Shown here: piece by piece, positions 12,985-25,345 of the stretch
Layout of the letters: every line of letters begins with the position of its first letter
How positions within the stretch are numbered: position 1 is the first letter of the stretch
NCBI GenBank assembly: GCA_012295275.1
Contig: CM022671.1
Span: 18,179,456-18,243,455, forward strand
Reading direction: 5' to 3'
DNA length: 64,000 nt
Source of the DNA: Chrysomallon squamiferum
Lineage: Eukaryota > Mollusca > Gastropoda > Neomphalida > Peltospiridae
Translations under genes and position numbers: made by a program
Notes under the pieces: model-generated
Database searches by the model: none
Seen by the model: the letters and a program-made list of their open reading frames with translations, nothing else
Told to the model about the DNA's origin: nothing

Positions 12985-13850
12985 ACATGAAATAATTTAA
13001 AAGAAAATGTTTTTCTTGCTTCTTTTTTTTCTTTTTTTAAATCTTTTTTTTCTCATTCTCAACAACAAAATATTTCATGAAAACTGAAAATAATATACTG
13101 AATAGGTTTTACAAATTCATATAAGTGAAAAAAATAAATTAAATTTTACTAATAAAGAATACTTTAAATAAAAAAAATAATAATGCCTTGACTTTGAAAT
13201 TAACAGGATTATAGATTTCTTCAACTATACAAATTACAACAAAAAATAATATTAATAAAATTAAAAAAAATAAAAAAATAAAAAAATTGAAATAGAGGAT
13301 GATAAGAAAAGAAAAGAATAAAATGGAATGATGACAAAAAAGGAAAAAATGACAGCAAACATTAAATATTTAATTTAAGATTTGTCATTTTTAAAAATTA
13401 AAAAAAGAAAAGAAAATTAATTTTAAAAAAATTAAGCTTTGACATGTAAATAATATGATTACAGAAATATTTTCCGAGATCAAATGAAAATTTAAAATTT
13501 TAAAAAATAAAAAAAAATTTAAAAAATAAAAATAATGAACAAACAAAAAATACCAGGTGTAATAAGGCATCATGCTGGAATGCTTTTAACACAGATAAAC
13601 AGATACATTTTTTCTGTAAATAAAATTATTTTAATTTAAAAAAATAATAAAAATACTAAAAATTTTAAAAATGAAGAACAAAAAAAAAAAGAGAGTGAAA
13701 TTTCACAATGAATGTAATAATTTTACAAAGATAATAAAATTTTGTAACTTTCCGTTGATGAATTTTTATAAAACTAAAGGAAAAAATATCAGAGTAGATT
13801 TTAAAATTAATCTGAATTTGAATAAATAAAAAAGAAAAAGAATCAAGCTC

Positions 13851-13887
<37 letters not shown>

Positions 13888-14390
13888 AATGGTAGGTTGG
13901 AGGGGTAGAAAATCATTCATTTGTAGAGCCTCCTTTTGATCATTAATTTAGTCTCAGCCTATACTGGTTTTCATTTTTATTATTATTATTGTGTTATTAT
14001 TATTATAATGTGTGTGTGTGTGTAGGGGGTGTTCATTTTTAATCTTTTTTTAAATATTTATTTTAACCCTGAGTATTTTTTTCGGATTGTTTGATGCTGG
14101 CTATTTTTCACTGTTTGTGTTCTCATTTTTTATTTGTTTATTAATTAATTAATTAATTTATTTTATTTTACTACTTCTACTATCTGTTTTTATATATATA
14201 TATATATATATTAATAAATATCAATTATCTTTTTTCATTTTCTTTAACAAAAAATTTTGAAATGACTTTTTTTTTTTTAAATTATTATTCTGTCACTAAG
14301 GCATTTTGAACTCTTCTCAACTACAATAATTTGAACTGACATTTTTATTACTGACTTCACATCTCCTGAAATAAAACTGTGTAGATTGAC
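12982..14390. other. Gene-free low-complexity AT-rich DNA
   Basis: A-rich and T-rich blocks with short (ATT)n, (TG)n near 14010 and (AT)n near 14192-14210. No gene signal. Confidence 0.55.
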
Positions 14391-14640
14391 ATTGCTATCA
14401 ACTCCAGGATAAACTCTGCCCATCAAACATTTATCAGCTTATGGCAAAAGAGTTCTGCACCTTGACAAGCATGCACCACTGGCAGCCATTAGACTGTCAG
14501 GAAGATAATTCAGAGATGTCATCAGCTCTTTGTTTCCTCTGCCTGGCAAACAGCCCACAGCAATGCTGGACTGACATACAATTATGATGAAGCACTAAGG
14601 TAATCTGCCTGAAGGGGGCGCTGCTAGACCTTTATATCAT
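14391..14640. promoter_or_regulatory. Candidate conserved or insulator-like island
   Basis: A less AT-rich 250 bp block without an open frame. At its right end, 14607-14624, it reads GCCTGAAGGGGGCGCTGC, which resembles the bilaterian CTCF core (C-C-x-x-x-A-G-x-G-G-G-C-G-C). This is the only such strong match I noticed in the window. Function is inferred from the motif alone. Confidence 0.35.
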
Positions 14641-14735
14641 ATAGGAAAACCCCATAAATACAAGTTCAACCATGACAAGTTGATTAATCTTTTTTTTTTT
14701 TTTTTTGCTTATCTGATGAAAATAGAACTATGCTC

Positions 14736-14766
<31 letters not shown>

Positions 14767-15099
14767 ACATAATATAAATAAAATGGTATTAAATTAAATT
14801 AAATGAATAATAAATAAATAAAATTATATATATATATTTCAACAAAAAATATAAAGGAAAGTAAAAATGAAATAGAATTGAAATAAATGAAATTTATTAT
14901 TTATTTCTGGTATGGCATGTTTTATTGTATGTTAACAGCTGGTTGCTCATCATGTGTGAATCTATCTAAAATATGTAAAATTAATCAAAATAAATTTAAT
15001 CAGACTGACAGAAAACTAAATTATTGCCCCCTAAAAAATTTTGAATAAAGATTAATTTAAATATATTTAAGAATGCAGAATGTTTTATTAACATTAATG

Positions 15100-15310
15100 T
15101 AAAAGCTTGTTGGCTACTATGACAGAACCTCTACAGTATTTTAAATGGAACTATAACAAGAGACAGAATTACGTAAATTCAAAAATTAAACAAAATTAAA
15201 CAAAAGACTATCAATAAATAAATATTTAAATACCATTACTGCTACTACTACTACTACTAATAATAATAATAAAATGATGATGATGATGATAAAAATACTA
15301 ATACTAATAC

Positions 15311-15347
<37 letters not shown>

Positions 15348-17250
15348 TAAAAATGAAATGATGATTATGACTGTAATAAATAAATAAATAAATAATACTA
15401 ATAATAAAATGATGATGATGATTATAATAAACAAATAAATAAATAATAAAAATAATAACAACAATAATAATAATAATAATGATGACTGGGGTTTCATTAG
15501 TGTGTGAAAGTTTTTAATTATGAAAATTAATAAAACTCAACACATTTGTGGACTAGTATGATTTTATCAAATTCTGACAAATACAACAGCTGTTGGCTGT
15601 CAATAACTGACCTACAGAATTAATTTAGAACAAGTAAATAATAGAACAGGGGAAAAAATAGTTGAGTTATTAATGTTTGGGATTTTGTAATTTGATTTCT
15701 GGTGCAGTTTATTACATCCACACACTGAATCAATCTATCCAGACTGCTTACCTGGTCATCATAACAATCCAAATTTCCACAATATATTAAAACAGACTAT
15801 AACTGTGACAGACAACGCCATGGTGATTTTTAAATTTTATTATTATTATTATTATTACTAATAATTGGTAAACTTTAAGAAATTTCTGATAATTATGAAT
15901 ATACTATATTCTGACTGACTCTAATTACCTTCATGTCAAACACAGTTTACTAATTTTTATAAAAAAATATACAGCATTATAACAGGGTGAGAGAAAACAA
16001 ATCTGTGTCCAGAATTTTGTTTATTTAGGAAACTGGAAGAATTAACATGCAGCTGTTATATTTGTGACAACTCTTATTAAACATATACCTGGCCATCATA
16101 ACAAACAGACTTTCCTGAATATATTAAAATAGACTATAACTGTTCAGAAAACAGGACTGTGATTCTCTTCATTTATTTATTTAATATTCTGAACTTTTGA
16201 AACTTTTGAAACTTTTGAAAATTACAAAAATAAACATTTATTATACAAGTTGTTACATTCAGACCAACTCTAATGATAAAGCTACTGGAAGATCTGATTG
16301 ACTTTCACAACATATTAAAACAGACTATAACAGTTACAGAAAACAAGACGTGACTGTTTTTCTTTTCTTGTTTTTAAATGTCCCAAATTGTAAATTATGA
16401 AGAAGAAAAAAAGAAAAAAAAAAAAATAAGAAGGAAAAAAATATTTCTCCTACAATGATAAGACATCTGGCTATCCATCATAACAAACACGATTACCACG
16501 GTATTTTGGAATCAACTATAACAAAAATGACAGAAAGCAGACATAAACAAGTTTGTATTCATGAACTAGTATTTATGCCGTATATTACAGGCAGCAGTTA
16601 AAACACAGCCTATAACACTTCAAGAAAGAACACAGGATTTTAAAACGCATTCTGGCAGATCTAATTTTCAATACTTAAAAATGATTTCTTTATGTAACAG
16701 ACAGAAAACAAACAAAAAGAAAGAGTGTAACCATAACCACTAATTATTTTTCCTATAATATCTTTTTAACATTTAATGTCTGGGTGAGAATGAAGTGAGT
16801 AAACAAAAATAAAAATGTGAAACAAGTTGTACCTTTTCCACCAAACAGTATGAATATACTAGTTTATTGATACTAAACAAATAATTAAGGATTGTGGAAG
16901 AATATAATGACAGAAAATTTTAAAACAATATACAAATGACTACAAATACTCCTAGTCCTTTTAACAACAAGTAACGGAAGAAGACATTTAAAAACAAGAC
17001 TATGAATAATATATCATAGGGATTTTAACTATAGTCAGTTTCAAAACATATTTTATGTAACACCACATTAATAATTATTTGAACAAAACAAAAAGCACCA
17101 AAAGTCAATACAATTTAAAAACAGACTATATATCTGAACCATTTTCATTAAAAACAAAAACAAAACCCTCATAACAGGATCTACATTTTAAAAATAGACT
17201 ATAAAGAAAGCCATTTTCTATTTGTAACAAAGGAAAACAAAAACAAAAAA
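15100..17250. repeat. Very degenerate higher-order tandem array
   Basis: A module recurs with a variable period of about 170-340 bp: a CATCATAACAA block, a short spacer, ATATTAAAACAGACTATAAC, then a GACAGA/ACAGAAAAC block. The clearest copies are near 15755, 16090, 16300 and 16470, with decayed versions near 15115, 17120 and 17190. Microsatellites sit inside it. I recognise no transposon family. Confidence 0.5.
15241..15483. repeat. Compound trinucleotide/tetranucleotide microsatellite
   Basis: Interleaved (ACT)n, (AAT)n, (GAT)n and (AAAT)n runs. The 103-codon minus-strand frame here (poly Ile/Leu/Val) is a by-product of the repeat. Confidence 0.9.
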
Positions 17251-18424
17251 TTTATATTCTGTATATTAAAACAAAAGGAGAAATAAAATTCATTTATATA
17301 TTTTCTTGAAATGTAGAGAAATCATTTCTAAAACAAACAAAAGAGAAAAACAGACTTAAAAATTATCTTAAATCTGAAACAAACTATATTTAACCCCCAC
17401 ATGCCTTTTTGGGTTAACAGTCTGGACAAAGTTTAGTAGGACCAGCCAGAAAGTAGTTCCTGCAGGTCAATTCATAATCAAAGTCATCAAATGGTCCATA
17501 GCATGACAAAATATCATTAACAGCAAACTGTATCTGATTATACTGTGTAAAAATGTACCAGTTGAACTCAGGCTATATTTCTTGTAATGTTAAGTAAAAC
17601 AAATATGTCTGGTGTAAATAACACTTGAACTTCAATGTTTGTTTTCCTGTAGAGACAGATTTTGTAGTTAACTTATATATTTCTTTAACAGTGCCCAAGA
17701 ACATAATTATTTTACTTTTCTTCATTTTATTTATTTTAAATTTATTTAAATTACTCTGTATTTTTCACATATTTAATTAATTATAAGGACATGATTTTAC
17801 TTTTCTTTCTTTTTCAAAAAAACAAAACAAAAACATTTCTAAATAACTAGATTTAAGTAACATTCCATGTAATTATCAATACTTTGAAAACTATATCTTG
17901 TAATACTTTCCATTACTTCAACATAAACACATTGTAAAAAAAAAATTTAAAAAAAAAATTAAAAACATAAGCAATAACAGAAAAACCCACAATACTAAAA
18001 ACCAAACTAATACAACAATAACAGCAAAATAATATTTTTGTTTGTTTCAAAATATAACTAACATTATTTGACAAAATCTAAATTTCCGACTGCTACCATT
18101 TCCCTTCAAACAAAAATTCTTTATTTGTACTGGCAGCCATGTTATTTTAAAAAAAAAACAACCAATGCATCACTTCCAGGTGACAGAAAAAACTAAAAAA
18201 AAAAAAACCCAACAGAACAGAAAAAAAACATTTTGTAGAAATCAATCTGCCTCAAGTTTTTCACAGCCTTGTTCAATTTCCCATCAAACTGTCTGCAGTT
18301 GTCAACCACAACAACCAAGCCCAGCCCATGTTTTTTTGCAGTTTTCTTAGAAATGTTAGCTTTTTACACTGATTAAAAAAGGGTAAAGGAAGGATAAAGA
18401 CATAAAAGTGTGATGTATTAATAA

Positions 18425-18464
<40 letters not shown>

Positions 18465-18563
18465 GATGATGATGATAAAATGTTTAAATAATAAAAAATG
18501 ATATAAATTTATTTAAAAAAAGTATACCTGTACTTTGAAATGAGGGTCAAATAATTATCTGCC

Positions 18564-18611
<48 letters not shown>

Positions 18612-18856
18612 AATGAAAGAAAAGAGAAATAGAAATGATATATTTTTAATTATTTTGTTTTGATACAGTTATGAGAAGAACAAAAAGAAGGTTTTCTTTG
18701 TTGTCGTTTTGAAGGTCAGTGTTGACAGAGGTGGTATTTTTATATATATGTGTGTGTGTGTGTTTTTGTGTTTTTTTGGTTGTTACTGAAAATAAATAAA
18801 TAGTAAATGAAATGTTTTTCTTTTGTGCCAGAAGAAACATCAAAAACAAAAAATCC

Positions 18857-18896
<40 letters not shown>

Positions 18897-19840
18897 CAAT
18901 AAAAGCAATATAAATAAAAACAATAATAACAATAATAAAAAAAATTAATTAAAAACACAAAATAAATAAAAACAAATAAAATACAATTCTATTTTTAACT
19001 CTTTTCTTTTAAGGTTCTGATTTCATTTTTATTTGACATTAAAATCTCCATCAAGTATGTTTTTGCAGTCATCAATTTTTCAACAATTCTAATATTTCAA
19101 TTCTGTTTAATAAAAAGTATTGAAATGTTTCATCTGTCGATACACCTACATCTGTCTCTCTGAAATAACATCACTGTTGTCCATTTAAAAAAACAATTAA
19201 ATTAGGCTATAAATGTTACTTCAAAGAGAACATGTTACTAATACCATCTTTCAAACCACACACGTTGGCATAACAGAAAAAATAGGATGTTTACAAATAT
19301 GTTTGTTAAGAAATTTATCATAACATTTATTTCAGTGATGTGATATGCAATCTACTAAAGGTAATGTTAGGATGGACAAAAAAAAAAAAAAAAAACCCAA
19401 AATGCACACTTACGCACAGAAAGGAGAAAAGGATCTGTTAAAAGTTCATACTACTATTCTTTTTGAATTATTAATTCCTGCACAGAAAAAAAAAAAAAAA
19501 AGAAAGAGTTGATATATAAATAACAGAAATAACAATTGTAGTAAACATAGTAGCAGTAGTAGTAGCAGTAACAATGATAGTGGTGTAGTAACAACAAAAG
19601 CAAAAACAATAGTAGAATACTATTAGTAGCAGTAGTAGTAGAAGCAGCAGTATTAAAATATTATTATTGTTATTATTAATGTTATGTTGCTAATATTAAT
19701 ATCAATATGTACTTTTGTTATTATATTAGTTACCATTGTTGTAGTTATTGTTATTACAGAAAAGCTTTGCTATTATTATAAAACGTAATACTGTATCTGA
19801 CCTATGGTTCAACATAATATTGTTATTATTATACTTTATT
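17251..19840. other. Gene-free AT-rich DNA with microsatellites
   Basis: Contains (AAT)n at about 18424-18462, (GA)n at about 18573-18609, (TG)n near 18748-18762, (AAT)n near 18856-18888 and an AGT/AGC-type imperfect repeat at 19550-19650. No exon recognised; one short plus frame near 18165-18350 has no recognisable domain. Confidence 0.55.
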
Positions 19841-19859
19841 TAGCTTGGGGGTTAACCTA

Positions 19860-20110
19860 ATATATTAGAGTTTCTAACTCCAGCCTTCTATAGAAATAAA
19901 GCCAAACTTTTCTGAAATGGGACTTGCCACATTTGCTTTCAATCATTCATCTGGAAATCAGGAACAAAGGAAACTTGCATCTAGGCCTTCCAGTGCTTCG
20001 CCTGTTTGCTGAAACCAAGGGGGTGATGACCTTTGACCAATGTGTCATGTCAAAGGTCACCTTTGTTTGTAAACAGTAAAACTTTGCTGCTGAATAAAAC
20101 CAAGATCAAG
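19860..20110. promoter_or_regulatory. Candidate enhancer with paired DR1 nuclear-receptor sites and a forkhead site
   Basis: A less AT-rich island without coding potential. TGACCTTTGACC (20027-20038) is a near-perfect DR1, the kind of site bound by HNF4, RXR and COUP-TF. Eight bases later, ATGTCAAAGGTCA (20047-20059) is a second DR1-like site in the opposite orientation. GTAAACA (20069-20075) matches the forkhead core. HNF4 and FOXA co-occupancy is well known for gut and liver-type enhancers; applying that here is an inference. Confidence 0.4.
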
Positions 20111-20477
20111 AATTTTATTTATTTTTTTATTTTTTAAAAGTATTAATTCTTTTTTAATCTTTCAAATATTGATTTGTATGAAATTTTAAAACTTTTTTTA
20201 AAAGGAATGAAAAAAAAGAAGAAAGAAAGAGGTAATTTAATGAACTATTGAGATTTCAATCACAAATTATCCAGTATTTTCATTTTGATTTTTCAAACAT
20301 TTTCACAAAGTTTATGATGCAAAATTAAATATCTGGTTGAATTTAACTAGAAACACTCAAATATTTATTCTATAAAATACCCAAATTGTGGAACATAAAA
20401 CAAATTTAGGACAATGGAAAATTTAGAAAAATATATTCAGTGACCAAATTACAGTTTTATGTATGTATGAATATCTG

Positions 20478-20482
<5 letters not shown>

Positions 20483-20510
<28 letters not shown>

Positions 20511-20512
20511 CT
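20483..20512. repeat. (GT)n microsatellite
   Basis: A clean TG run followed by imperfect TATG/TGTC units to about 20540. Confidence 0.9.
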
Positions 20513-21699
20513 GTCTATCTGTGTATGTATGTATGTATGAATTTGTATGAATGTCAGTGTGCATGTATGAATATAATTATTTACATTTTTGTAAGCTACA
20601 ATAAAATAGATAGAAACAATAATGATAATGGGTTTTTCTTTTGTTCTGTTCTTATTATTCTTCAAATCAACCATGTTTACCAAACAAAAATTTCGTGTTT
20701 TTACAAACTTGATTGCTTTTGACCGATACCAATCAATTGATGAAGTCCATTGTAAAACAAATATTCACAATCACAGGTACGCAGAGTTTCCAGGGAGACA
20801 TCAGGTACTAATTGTTAGCTACTGGCATTCTGCCAAAGGATGCCATTGTCTGTTGGAAGATTCAGAAGCACTGTGTTTGGTGGAAACACTGTGATTAATT
20901 CTAAGTTATTGATGACCAGTACTAATATATATTGGAATTCTGATTAAAAACAAGGATCAGAATGTTATCACCATAGAAGAAAATGTCATCATTTTTTTAA
21001 CTGTGAATTTGAAAACTGCTAATTTTGTATTGATGGTGAATTTCGTAATTTCCTCCCCCACCCCATTCAATTTGGCCAAAATTTATTTAAAAAATCAATT
21101 TAAAAAAAAAAGAATGTTTCAATAAGTTTTTAAAAACTTCCATAAATTAATTGAATTAAAATATATACACACACGTACACACAGATACAAACACATACAC
21201 ATAAGGTTCAAAAGGTAATTTAAAATTTTTTTATTTTTATGGAACATCAAATATTTAAAACAAAATGTCAATATTTTCTGTGAAATATTTAGGTAGAAGA
21301 CTATCCCATGTAATATTGGCTCATGTTAATGACTGGTTCTATCAATATACAAAAATCTTTGAGTTTTAACACAACTGTAAGTTAGAAAAAAAAGAATTAG
21401 AAATACTGAAGACACTAATTCTGTTACCAAAGGTTTATTATTAAACACATATATAAGAAAAAAAACACCCTCACAAACAGAACTATATTAAAATATAGTA
21501 CTGTATATGTACATGTACATATGTATGTATATATGTTTCTATATATGTCTTTCTGTATTTATGTCTTTCTGTATATATATCTTTGTCATTCTTTATATAA
21601 ATTTGTCTGTATGTGCTTATATAAATGTTAATATGTACTGGATGCACATTTGAATGTATTTTTTAATGTACACATAATTATTTACACTTCTATTTTAAA

Positions 21700-22330
21700 A
21701 TATTTATACATGTGTTGCTATAGCAACACTTTATATATCAGGGTATGAAGACATCTGCCTCTCTGTGGGAGCTGGAGGGTTATTAGTTTGTGCCTTTCTG
21801 TCACTTTTACCCCTCTCACAGACTTTATAGCTAACCTGCAGAGAGAAATCATCTGTCCATGCCTAAAGTATTCAGAATCAGCCCTGGGTTACCTCAATGT
21901 AAATGACATCCAATTTGCATATGAAAACCCTGAGGTAAAATATGACCTTGTTACCTGGCTTGAAAGGTCAACTGAGCTGCGCTTGCTTTCTTGCTAGTAA
22001 CAGTAAACTATTGACAAGTTTAATGACAATGGATTCAAGGAGAATGGTCTGGAAGAAAACAAATGGCTGCTTGTCGAACTTATAATAGCAAAAAATGCTT
22101 TATCTCCACGTGGTAGAAGTTCTTTGTCTTGCAGACGTCCCAGCACCCACATTTTTCCATTTCTAACCTAACTGTGAAATATCAGCGTCCACATTTTCAT
22201 GGATTTAGCAGCCAGATTAAATAAAACCAAAAGCAAGTAGTTTTCAAATGTCACGAAGATGAAATGTCGGGTTCTGTGTTTGCACACGCAGCAGCATTCG
22301 GTGAAATTAAATCAAGTCTGATGCTAAGAA
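21700..22330. promoter_or_regulatory. Candidate regulatory island with RFX palindrome and POU octamer
   Basis: About 600 bp of more balanced composition. It holds an 18-bp perfect palindrome GTGTTGCTATAGCAACAC (21712-21729) whose core GTTGCTATAGCAAC fits the RFX X-box. It also has ATTTGCAT (21913-21920), the POU octamer, embedded in TTTGCATATGAAA. A 69-codon plus frame (21788-21997) lacks an ATG at its stated start and has no recognisable domain, so I treat the block as non-coding. Confidence 0.35.
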
Positions 22331-22606
22331 CTTTTGAAAAGTATGGAAGGTTTATCTCGTGTTTGGAAAACGGACTACAGCAGACGTTTCAGTGTTTGTT
22401 CAGATAAAGCAAGTGTGTTAGGTGATACTTTCTTCTTTCTTTCTTCTTCTTTCTTCTCTTTTTTCTCTTTTGGAAATTGTGCAGGGTGTTTTATTTTTCA
22501 AGGTTATACATACATCAAACCAATAAAGCAGAGAGGAAGGAAATTGATTTAATTCTTAATTAACAAAGATAATTACTGATCTTAATGAGACATTATCTGA
22601 AGATTC

Positions 22607-22915
22607 CACATTATTATTGTTCATTATTTACTATAAATTATACTAACTGCAGACAGAAAACTGTATAGTAAGGTTATACAAATAAATGGTAAACTAATAA
22701 ATATTATCTCTAAAGTAATAAATCTTTTTATTAACCCTCCCCAAAAAACAGCTGAAAACCCCCAACAAAATAAATAACAAGAACACTACAATTTTTTTAA
22801 ATACACCAGCGTAACCCCTATCTAATCCAACAATTTCAAAAACCATATCGCAAATAACACATCAAACTCATACATTACGAAACAAAAGATAATAAAAACC
22901 TCAATAAACTCATTA
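22607..22915. repeat. Left copy of a direct 300-bp duplication
   Basis: It pairs with 24117-24398. Shared landmarks in the same order are ATTATTGTTCATTATTTA, TATAAATTA, AAGGTT-TACAAATAAA-GGTAAA, ATAAATATTA-CTCTAAA, TTTTAAATACACCAGC-TAACCCC and CAAAAGATAATAAAAAC. Confidence 0.75.
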
Positions 22916-23320
22916 TCATAAAATATGTCACGGAAATCGGGGCTTCCGCAATCTCAGCAAAGGGTGAAGCCATTGTAAAATCATTAACATAAAAAAACAC
23001 TGCCTGGACAGAAACCCTGGAATAAAATCGTAACAAAGACATTAACATACTAAATTAACGGGCCAACGAAATTATTTCTGTCTTTGTTTTAAGGCCTGGT
23101 CAAGCATAAAGCACTGCAGATTTAGGGTTTATTGTCTAAATCTGGACAATAAAGCCGTGGCTGGTCTGATATAATGAACCGTGCTCTCCCACTTGACAAA
23201 AGAAGGAATTTTAATTTCAAGGCTATGGCAACAGCTGCAGAACGTGTAAGTCTATGGAAGATCTCGTGACTAACACGAGTTTGTGAAAAAACACAAGAGT
23301 TCAGAGATTTTAGTTAACGC
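22916..23320. promoter_or_regulatory. Less AT-rich island between the duplicated copies
   Basis: It has no convincing open frame. It includes an inverted motif ATTGTC-x8-GACAAT near 23131-23150, reminiscent of paired SOX-type sites, and a CAACAGCTG E-box near 23229-23237. It may be a regulatory element; composition is the main argument. Confidence 0.25.
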
Positions 23321-23475
23321 TGGCTGTGACAAAAACAACACTGATAATACTGTTTAAAAAAAAAAATCTATATAATCTCACTCTCTCTCACTCACTCACC
23401 ATCTCCCTCGCCAATACACACATCTTTCTATATTTTATTCTTTGTCTCTACCTTCACACTTAAAAAATAAAATAA

Positions 23476-23478
<3 letters not shown>

Positions 23479-23526
<48 letters not shown>
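23479..23526. repeat. (TC)n microsatellite
   Basis: About 24 uninterrupted TC units, followed by a C-rich pyrimidine tract. Confidence 0.95.
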
Positions 23527-23528
<2 letters not shown>

Positions 23529-24067
23529 CCCTCCCTCTCCCCAAGTATCATTGTACATTATTTCACTCTTTTCAGCTTAATCTTTCTTACATTTTTCATC
23601 CCTCGCTCTTTTCTTTTTTTCCTATATATTCAACACTATGATTAATAGTAAAGAATGCCATCTTCAAACCAAATAAAGAGAGACCAAATAACAATATTTA
23701 TCTGTTCGCCGACACAAAAACATTCTGTTTTTGGTCTTGGGTGTTTTTCTTACTCATTTTCATGATAACAGTGGGAGTGCAGTCATGAACCACTGATAAA
23801 TTGAGAACGTTATCAAAACAAACTTAATCTCGAGTTTCTCATGTACCTCCACATTTTTACACCTTTCCCACCCCTTGTCTGGTCTCCATCCACTACTCCC
23901 AGCTCTCATTAATGTCGGGTTTGTAAACCAAACTGAGGATTTCAGCAGATGGATGTGGATTGATAAGACAGTGTAGATAAAATTGTTTACAAGCATCAGG
24001 TATCGTTTTGAGTATGGACATTTCTGTAGTTGTCTGTATGCTGTGAAAATGATCAGCAATATAACAT

Positions 24068-24103
<36 letters not shown>

Positions 24104-24116
24104 ATAACTTTTTCCA

Positions 24117-24398
24117 TGTTATTATTGTTCATTATTTATTTTGTGACATTGTTTATTATAAATTAAACTTAACTGTGGACTGAATACGTTTAATAAGGTT
24201 GTACAAATAAAAGGTAAAATAATAAATATTACCTCTAAAATAACAGATCTTTCCATTAACCTACCAATGAAACAACAAGTATGTTATAATTTTAAATACA
24301 CCAGCATAACCCCCATCCCATCCACACAGTTTCAAAAACCCATATAAAAAAGTAACACGTAAAACTCATGCGTTACAAAACAAAAGATAATAAAAACA
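24117..24398. repeat. Right copy of a direct 300-bp duplication
   Basis: The second copy of the segment at 22607-22915, in the same orientation about 1.5 kb away. It has diverged by many substitutions and small indels. It also contains a GTGACATTGTTTATTA insertion not seen in the left copy. Confidence 0.75.
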
Positions 24399-24409
24399 AT
24401 TTTTTTTTT

Positions 24410-25345
24410 TTTTTTCTCCCTTAAACTATTGGTAACAAAGAATGAAATATACTATTATTTACTGATAAAAGTATATCTTGTAAAAATGTTATGAATGTAT
24501 ATGCAATAACTTTATCATATTTTACATGTGCAGATGTTGCAGTTAATCCTGTGTAATTGTTGTTTTGTTTTATTGTGCTGGGTTTTTTTTCATTAAACTA
24601 CTGGTAGCAAAAGACCCTGGATTACAATGTTATTTACTGATAAAATACATGTCATTAACACTGTACTATGTACCAAACCCTGTAAATAACTGTATAATAT
24701 GATGATTATTTTTCCATTTAACTACGTGTAACAAAGAATGGAATGTACTGCTAGTAACTGTATACAGATAAAGTATATGTCACAAAAACTGTACTGATAT
24801 GAATAAGTATGTGATAACTATAACATCATTATCATATTTTGTATGTAAAATGTACCAAACCATGTAGATGATGGAATAAATTGATGATTCCCTCCCCCCC
24901 CCATTGAACTGTTAGTAAAAAAAGAATGGAATATACTATTATTTACTGTGGATATATAACATAAACTAAATGTTATAAAAAATATACTGTTAAGAATAAG
25001 TATGTAAAACAGTAACATCATATTCTGAATGCAACCTGTTTACCTCCTGTAGTTAATGGTGTACAATGTATCTTTTTAAGATAAAGGAAAATACTAATAT
25101 TTACTGACAGAGTGCATATTATAAAAATGTTATGAATAAATAAGCAATAACTTTAACAACATATTTTGTTTGTAACATGTATCATCAGATCTTGCAGATA
25201 ATGGTTTATAATTGTTGTTTTTTCTGCATTAACTACTTGTTACAAAGACTGTTATTTATTGATAAAGTATATGTCATAAAAATGATACTGTTATAAACAG
25301 TGTTATATTTTGTATGTAACATGTATCATATAGATGATGGTGCTT
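24410..25345. repeat. Tandem array, about 165-185 bp unit, six imperfect copies
   Basis: Each unit contains: a C/T-rich start, CATTAAACTA, CTGGTAACAAAGAATGGAAT, ATACTATTATTTACTGATAAA, GTATATGTCATAAAAATG, TATGAATAAGTATG, ATAACTTTA, then ATATTTTGTATGTAACATGT-CAAACC-TGTAGATGATGG. Unit starts are near 24418, 24590, 24715, 24900, 25070 and 25230. Unit length is in the range of classical satellite monomers. It sits immediately next to the right duplicated copy. Confidence 0.8.

Noticed and set aside
15186-15497. 103-codon minus frame rich in Ile/Leu/Val
   Set aside because: Translation of AAT/GAT/ACT repeats.
21788-21997. 69-codon plus frame in the RFX/POU island
   Set aside because: No ATG at the stated start and no recognisable domain; better explained as non-coding island sequence.
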